Shown one piece after another: positions 59,476 to 64,000 of a stretch of DNA of 64,000 bases. The position numbers were made by a program, and so were the translations under genes. Below the pieces are notes generated by a model, which ran no database searches, was not told the DNA's origin, and saw nothing but the letters and a program-made list of their open reading frames with translations. Numbering within the stretch: the stretch's first letter is position 1; every line of letters starts with the position of its first letter. Source of the stretch: Lates calcarifer (taxonomy: Eukaryota > Chordata > Actinopteri > Centropomidae); the NCBI RefSeq assembly GCF_001640805.2, contig NC_066833.1:15562813-15626812 (forward strand), given 5' to 3'.

Positions 59476-59511
<36 letters not shown>
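59476..59511. repeat. (CT)18 tract beside the candidate promoter
   Basis: A CT microsatellite (GA on the minus strand) about 45 bp upstream of the X-box-like site, a position where GAGA elements are often found. Confidence 0.9.
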
Positions 59512-59515
<4 letters not shown>

Positions 59516-61053
59516 ATGTCCCTCCCCCTCTCCAGACCCCAGTGAAGCCAGCCCATTTACTCCACATCTGAGGGGTACAGTTACACCCTGAGCCTCACAA
59601 ACATCCCCCTCTTCTTCTCCACATCACATTGCAGAGCTGCTGGTGTAAAAAAAACAAGTAGGAGGGTACCAAACACTAAAAGGGGAGGTGCCCAGATTCA
59701 CCTCATGTAGCGTACACGCCCTCAAGAGTTTGTGGTCAGACAGACATACTTTTTTCAAGGCAACCCTTAGAGACACACTTGGCAGACAAAGGAGACACAA
59801 CAGAGCCTGGAAATCTCTTGTTTAGATGTGAGCCAACTGTCACTTGCACACAAACAAACAGAAAAACACAACATGCAGTGGTGCCTAAATACTCAGATGT
59901 GTTTCTAATTCCCAAGTGCACACATATAAACCCTGCAGTATAGTGTGAGGTGATGAATTGTTAATGACCACCACCATGATTATTAAAGTGCCCCTTCACT
60001 GATAATCCCCATGTTGACCTTGGAGGAAAAGAGGGAGGAAAACCTGGTCATTGAGAGACAAATCAAACAAAGACGCACACTTACACACACAATCACCCTG
60101 TCCGAGACCACAACCTTTTTTCACTTACGAGCTGCCTTCTCCCTCAGTCCATGTCTCTTGTGAGCAAGCTGCCTTACTCCAATCATTTCACCCTACACAC
60201 ATACCACTAGCTGCTGTTTTCATATTCTCAACCACACATACACACACAAAGAGGAACAGATCAAAAGTGGAGACAGAAAGACACATGGGGTCAAAAAAGA
60301 AAGAGAGAAATCAAAACTACTACTTGTCAGACAGTCTGTGAGGAGACTGTGGTTTGGAGTGAAATAAAGGACACAGAGGAAAAGTAATTAAGTAATGAAC
60401 AAGTTAATAAAGAAGCACTAAAAGAAGACAGAGAAGGAGGATGATATCTCTGAAAAAAGAGGGATCTCCATTCTGTTGCATCTCTCCACACATCATCTGG
60501 TTTTTAATTAGCTTTCGGTGCTTTCCTTGTGGAAAATCTCTCCATCTGTCTGTATCAATCCCTTGCTTGACATTCTGAATCTCTCGGTTGCCTCTCACAT
60601 AATTAATGGTGGTCTCACTCTACCACCAATAAAGTAGTTTTCACTTCTTAGCCTTTTTTTCCATAAATAGTGAGTTTACATCAAATGACAACTCATGCAC
60701 TCTGAAATCATGAACTACAGGGAGAGGCGGTATATCAAAACATATTTTTAACACTATTAGAGTTATTATTATGAGACCAGTAAACCACATTTTGGCCAAA
60801 CAAACAGCTTTGTTATCTGAACAGTACATAAAGTGGATGATAAGGTTCATCAACATGCTGTCAAGAGTCGAAGCTGGTTTAAATGAGTCATTACTGGCTA
60901 GTGTTGTTAGTGTTGCTGCAGATGTCAACACTGCTTGTGAGGCTGAATAGGTATTAATCCCAATTAATTATTTCCAGGTAAGAAATAAAAGCGAGTCCCC
61001 CAATAGAGTAGACTGGAGAGTTTGTACCAGCATTAAGACTAGCGTTAAATCAG

Positions 61054-61095
61054 TAAAAAAAAAAAAAAGAAAAAAAAAGAAAAAGAAAGAAGTTT
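61054..61095. repeat. A-rich low-complexity run
   Basis: Poly-A interrupted by G (A13-G-A8-G and similar). Confidence 0.85.
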
Positions 61096-61209
61096 AAAGA
61101 AATTTAAAAATCACTTGCAATGGAAAAGATGCGTCATGCTCTCTCAGTTAAAACCACAACACAAGCCAATGCAATAACCTAACACGAGAAACCATAATAA
61201 TTGTTCTGA

Positions 61210-61535
61210 CCTTTAATTGTGCGGTGGCTGTGTTCCAAGTAGGGGAGTTTGGGTAACTAGCATCTAGCTAGCATCTTGACAGCGCCGTCGGTGTTTACAT
61301 GGTTGTGTTAACAGCTGTTTTCCCTCGGCTTATCCCTCCGAAATTTTCTCCGGTGCTCTGGTGCTTTCTTGTTGCATGACTTCCATTCATTCATATGAAC
61401 TTATATGAGTTATAAGTTTTGACTAATATCTCATTTTCTTTGTCACTGTTGCAGTGAGAGCAGCGTGACGCAATGTCGTTGATTGGTGGACAGGTGTGCG
61501 TGACTCTGGGGTCTTCAGAGCACGTGAACGGACAC
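61210..61535. promoter_or_regulatory. CpG-containing patch, candidate bidirectional promoter
   Basis: Contains GACAGCGCCGTCGGTG and other CpG sites, an inverted CCAAT box (ATTGG 61482-61486), TGACGCAATG (61466-61475) and an E-box CACGTG (61521-61526). On the plus strand a pyrimidine tract and TTGCAG precede a short stretch with ATG at 61473 and a donor-like GTGTGC. On the minus strand AAAG is followed by GTCAGA near 61210. Either strand could carry a first exon; neither is proven. Confidence 0.3.
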
Positions 61536-64000
61536 ACCTACGTTTCTCCCTTCAGTGACTTGTATTAGTCTGCAGATGCTAAAAAGATCATATGTTTTCA
61601 GTTCAAATTTAGACCATGTGTCATGCATTTGTTTTGAATGCGAATCTAGGCTATAATTATGATAGTAATTATTTTTATTAAGTTATTATTTTATTGTTGT
61701 GCATGATTTAAGTTTCTTTTTTTAATGAAATTACAGTTTGCTTTTACCTCCATTTTTGTCAGTAAACACATTTGCATACATGTGCCCTATGCATTATATT
61801 AGTTTTCCTTGCAGGTATGAGATTCCACATTTTCTCTTATCGCACAGTACAGGCACACACACCCAGAATGAACTAATTTAATCAGTTTACTTAATACATC
61901 ATTCTAATGGGTAACATAACTGTCTATATTAGACTACCACACAATTAGCAGCAAAAGGAGCTTCTCATCAGTCTGTCTGTGACTATGTGAGAATGTTAAT
62001 ACTCAGCATACAGCAGTCTGTCATGATCTTCTTTAATCTATAAGCACTGCACTGGTACAATATGAATCCTCAAGGTTATCAAACTTTACTTTGATAAGTC
62101 TTTACTGTACTCATCTACTTATCACCCCCCAGTCAAAGAGGAAAAGCTTGTGGTCATGGCTCCACTCCAGCTAAATTCCCTCTACTCTCTTATAAGGTGA
62201 ATTGGGAAATGTAACAAGGGTGAATAGAGGTGGAAGATGGAGACAAAGTAAGTATAGAGAAATAGAGGTGGGAGAGGTTCAGGGGTGAGTGAGTATTAAA
62301 TCTTGGAATTGAGGTCGATCAGGGGCATGAAATTACCAGACTAACGTTCAAATCACACAGACGCACACATACACACCTGAGGAGGGAACCTGTAATCCAA
62401 AGCCGAAGCAATTCCCTCCACAGTATGGTCTGAGATGTTGCTTTAACCAGACATTATCTCTTTCAGAACTTTTATCTGCACTTGGAGAAATTAACAGAGA
62501 ATATGACAAGACTGACATTCAATCCCTTATTGCCCTTATGTCCATACCTACTCTCTTTGTCACTCACATTACCCATCACCTTGAATCCTCTCTCTTTCCC
62601 CTCACTGTTCCACCATCAGTCCAGTAATTCTGTGTATTATCTTTTCCTCAACTGTTTCCCTCACACACACTGTGTCTTCCCTCACTTTTTCATCCTGTTC
62701 TACCTCTCTCATACCCACTGTGGCAGATGACTGTGACAGGGATCCGCAGAACATGAGCATGGTGGGAGTGTATCATAGCATTGTCAGAGGGGAGCATCAT
62801 GCCCCATTAAGTATTGACCTAATTTGATTAGGCTTGAATGTGAGAGATGACATGTTTCAGGCGCACAAACATCACAGCCACACGCTATCTTTCATCTCAG
62901 GGTAAATTCCCCCCACGGCCTCTCATAGATCAAAGCAGTGATTTTAAAGGGAATACTTAACCAATCCTGTTCAAATTATTAACATGGCTCTGCAGTTGGA
63001 CTCATACTCAGCACTCTAATATACTGTATGTTATCCTGCTGCAAGCAAGAGTACCTGGTAGGAGGACAAGTGTTTGTGCCAAAGTCATGTGTGCATGTGC
63101 ATGTGTTTTTATGCACGTGTGTGTGTGTATGTGTGTGTGTGTGTCAGAGGCTTGATAGTGTTGGGAGCAGTGAAGCGGCTACATTTCATGCACCTGCCTT
63201 CATACACATTCCAGAAAGAGGAGAGAACCAGCTGCTTCTTGAGCTACTGTCTCTGCCCCTCTTTTCTGTCTTTTCTTCCCTCCCACATCTTTCATGTTAC
63301 TGAGAAGGATCCTTACTATCTTCCCCTGTCACCATCTTTGCCAGGTTACACAATCTAATTATGTCAGCTCCTACTTCTACACACTAAATTATCTTTATAA
63401 TATTCAATTACAGGTAAGTATGGAGTGTAAAAATGCCATATTAATACATCACTTTTTTTTTTACCACTCCATGTACAAATCCCATTTAAGTTCAGGGTAC
63501 AAACAGGTGAAAGGCAATACATGTTCATACACACACACAAATGTAGCAGATGCAAGTCCTGGCAAGCCCAGACACTGACCCTGTCATTGATGTCCCTTAC
63601 TGACACAGTGTCTAATGATAGCTCTGGAAGGGAAACAAAGTCTGCAAGGCCGCCAGTCACATGCCACTGGCAGCAAGCCCGTATTAGTATGAGGAAGTCT
63701 TCTATAGAAAGATGAGGTCACATGGGGAACAGCCCCCTCCCCTCCCCCGGAGACTATTATATAGGGATTGGTCAACCTTTGTGTGCACCTGTTTAGCACT
63801 GAATCCTTATAGACAGGTCTGCTTTGATGATATTGTTTCATCAGATGGGGGAAATCTCAGACCAAAGATTTGGATTTAATCTCAGCCTGTTGGAAGTGTT
63901 CCACTCCCATATAACATGTTGTTGGTGCGGCTGCTGCCAGCAGTGCTTCCCACCACCTGTCATTAGCTTTAGCTGCTGTTTGAGTCATCCAATTGTCCAG
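61536..64000. other. Right end of window without recognisable genes
   Basis: AT-rich unique sequence with short TG runs near 63118-63143. A 23-bp segment with excellent flanking splice signals on the minus strand (63601-63623) is discussed under findings. Confidence 0.7.

Larger units (their letters stand above)
45182..64000 (-). other. Upstream region of MYO16 without recognisable coding genes
   Basis: About 19 kb beyond the first coding exon. Because that exon begins with a 3' splice site, at least one noncoding first exon must lie here or further right. I see three CpG-rich patches, several microsatellites, a 69-bp inverted pair and a teleost repeat fragment, but no protein-coding gene. 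Pyrimidine- or purine-rich frames with poly-ER or His/Thr repeats are microsatellite shadows. Confidence 0.7.

Noticed and set aside
62378..62390. 13-bp microexon on the minus strand
   Set aside because: The flanking signals are weaker, the donor is within a GT-rich run and the length makes chance likely.

Overview
This window is vertebrate genomic DNA, most likely from a ray-finned (teleost) fish. The signs are compact introns with GT/AG ends, abundant CA/GA microsatellites, Tc1/mariner relics of the fish type, general CpG depletion, and one gene spread over most of the window.

The gene is unconventional myosin XVI (MYO16), read on the minus strand. I could assemble 26 consecutive coding exons, from the initiator methionine at 45146 down to 76. 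Splice phases agree at every junction and give about 1,101 codons. The order is an N-terminal segment with a PP1-docking-like motif, an ankyrin-repeat region, a linker, then the myosin motor head (P-loop, switch I, switch II, relay helix, actin-binding region, SH1 helix and start of the converter). The IQ/neck and the long tail lie beyond the left edge of the window.

One exon does not fit. Coding exon 4 (28679-28788), in the ankyrin region, carries one extra base that breaks the frame. All other exons are intact. The extra base sits inside a sequence that itself looks like a 3' splice site, and use of that site would restore the frame.

Layout: 1-26.6 kb holds motor and late ankyrin exons with short introns. 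26.6-45.2 kb holds the early ankyrin exons with long introns, including a deleted Tc1 element (38.1 kb), a long perfect hairpin (41.7 kb) and a candidate conserved noncoding block (29.8-30.1 kb). 45.2-64 kb contains no recognisable coding gene. I read it as the upstream region of MYO16, with three CpG-rich patches (49.4, 59.3 and 61.3 kb) that are candidate promoters or first exons, a 69-bp inverted duplicate pair, and long GA/CT tracts.

I saw no tRNA, rRNA, CRISPR array or second protein-coding gene that I can support. No undescribed biological system is evident. The most interesting items are the exon 4 frameshift with its possible splice rescue, the upstream ORFs at the start codon, the candidate promoters and the inverted repeats.
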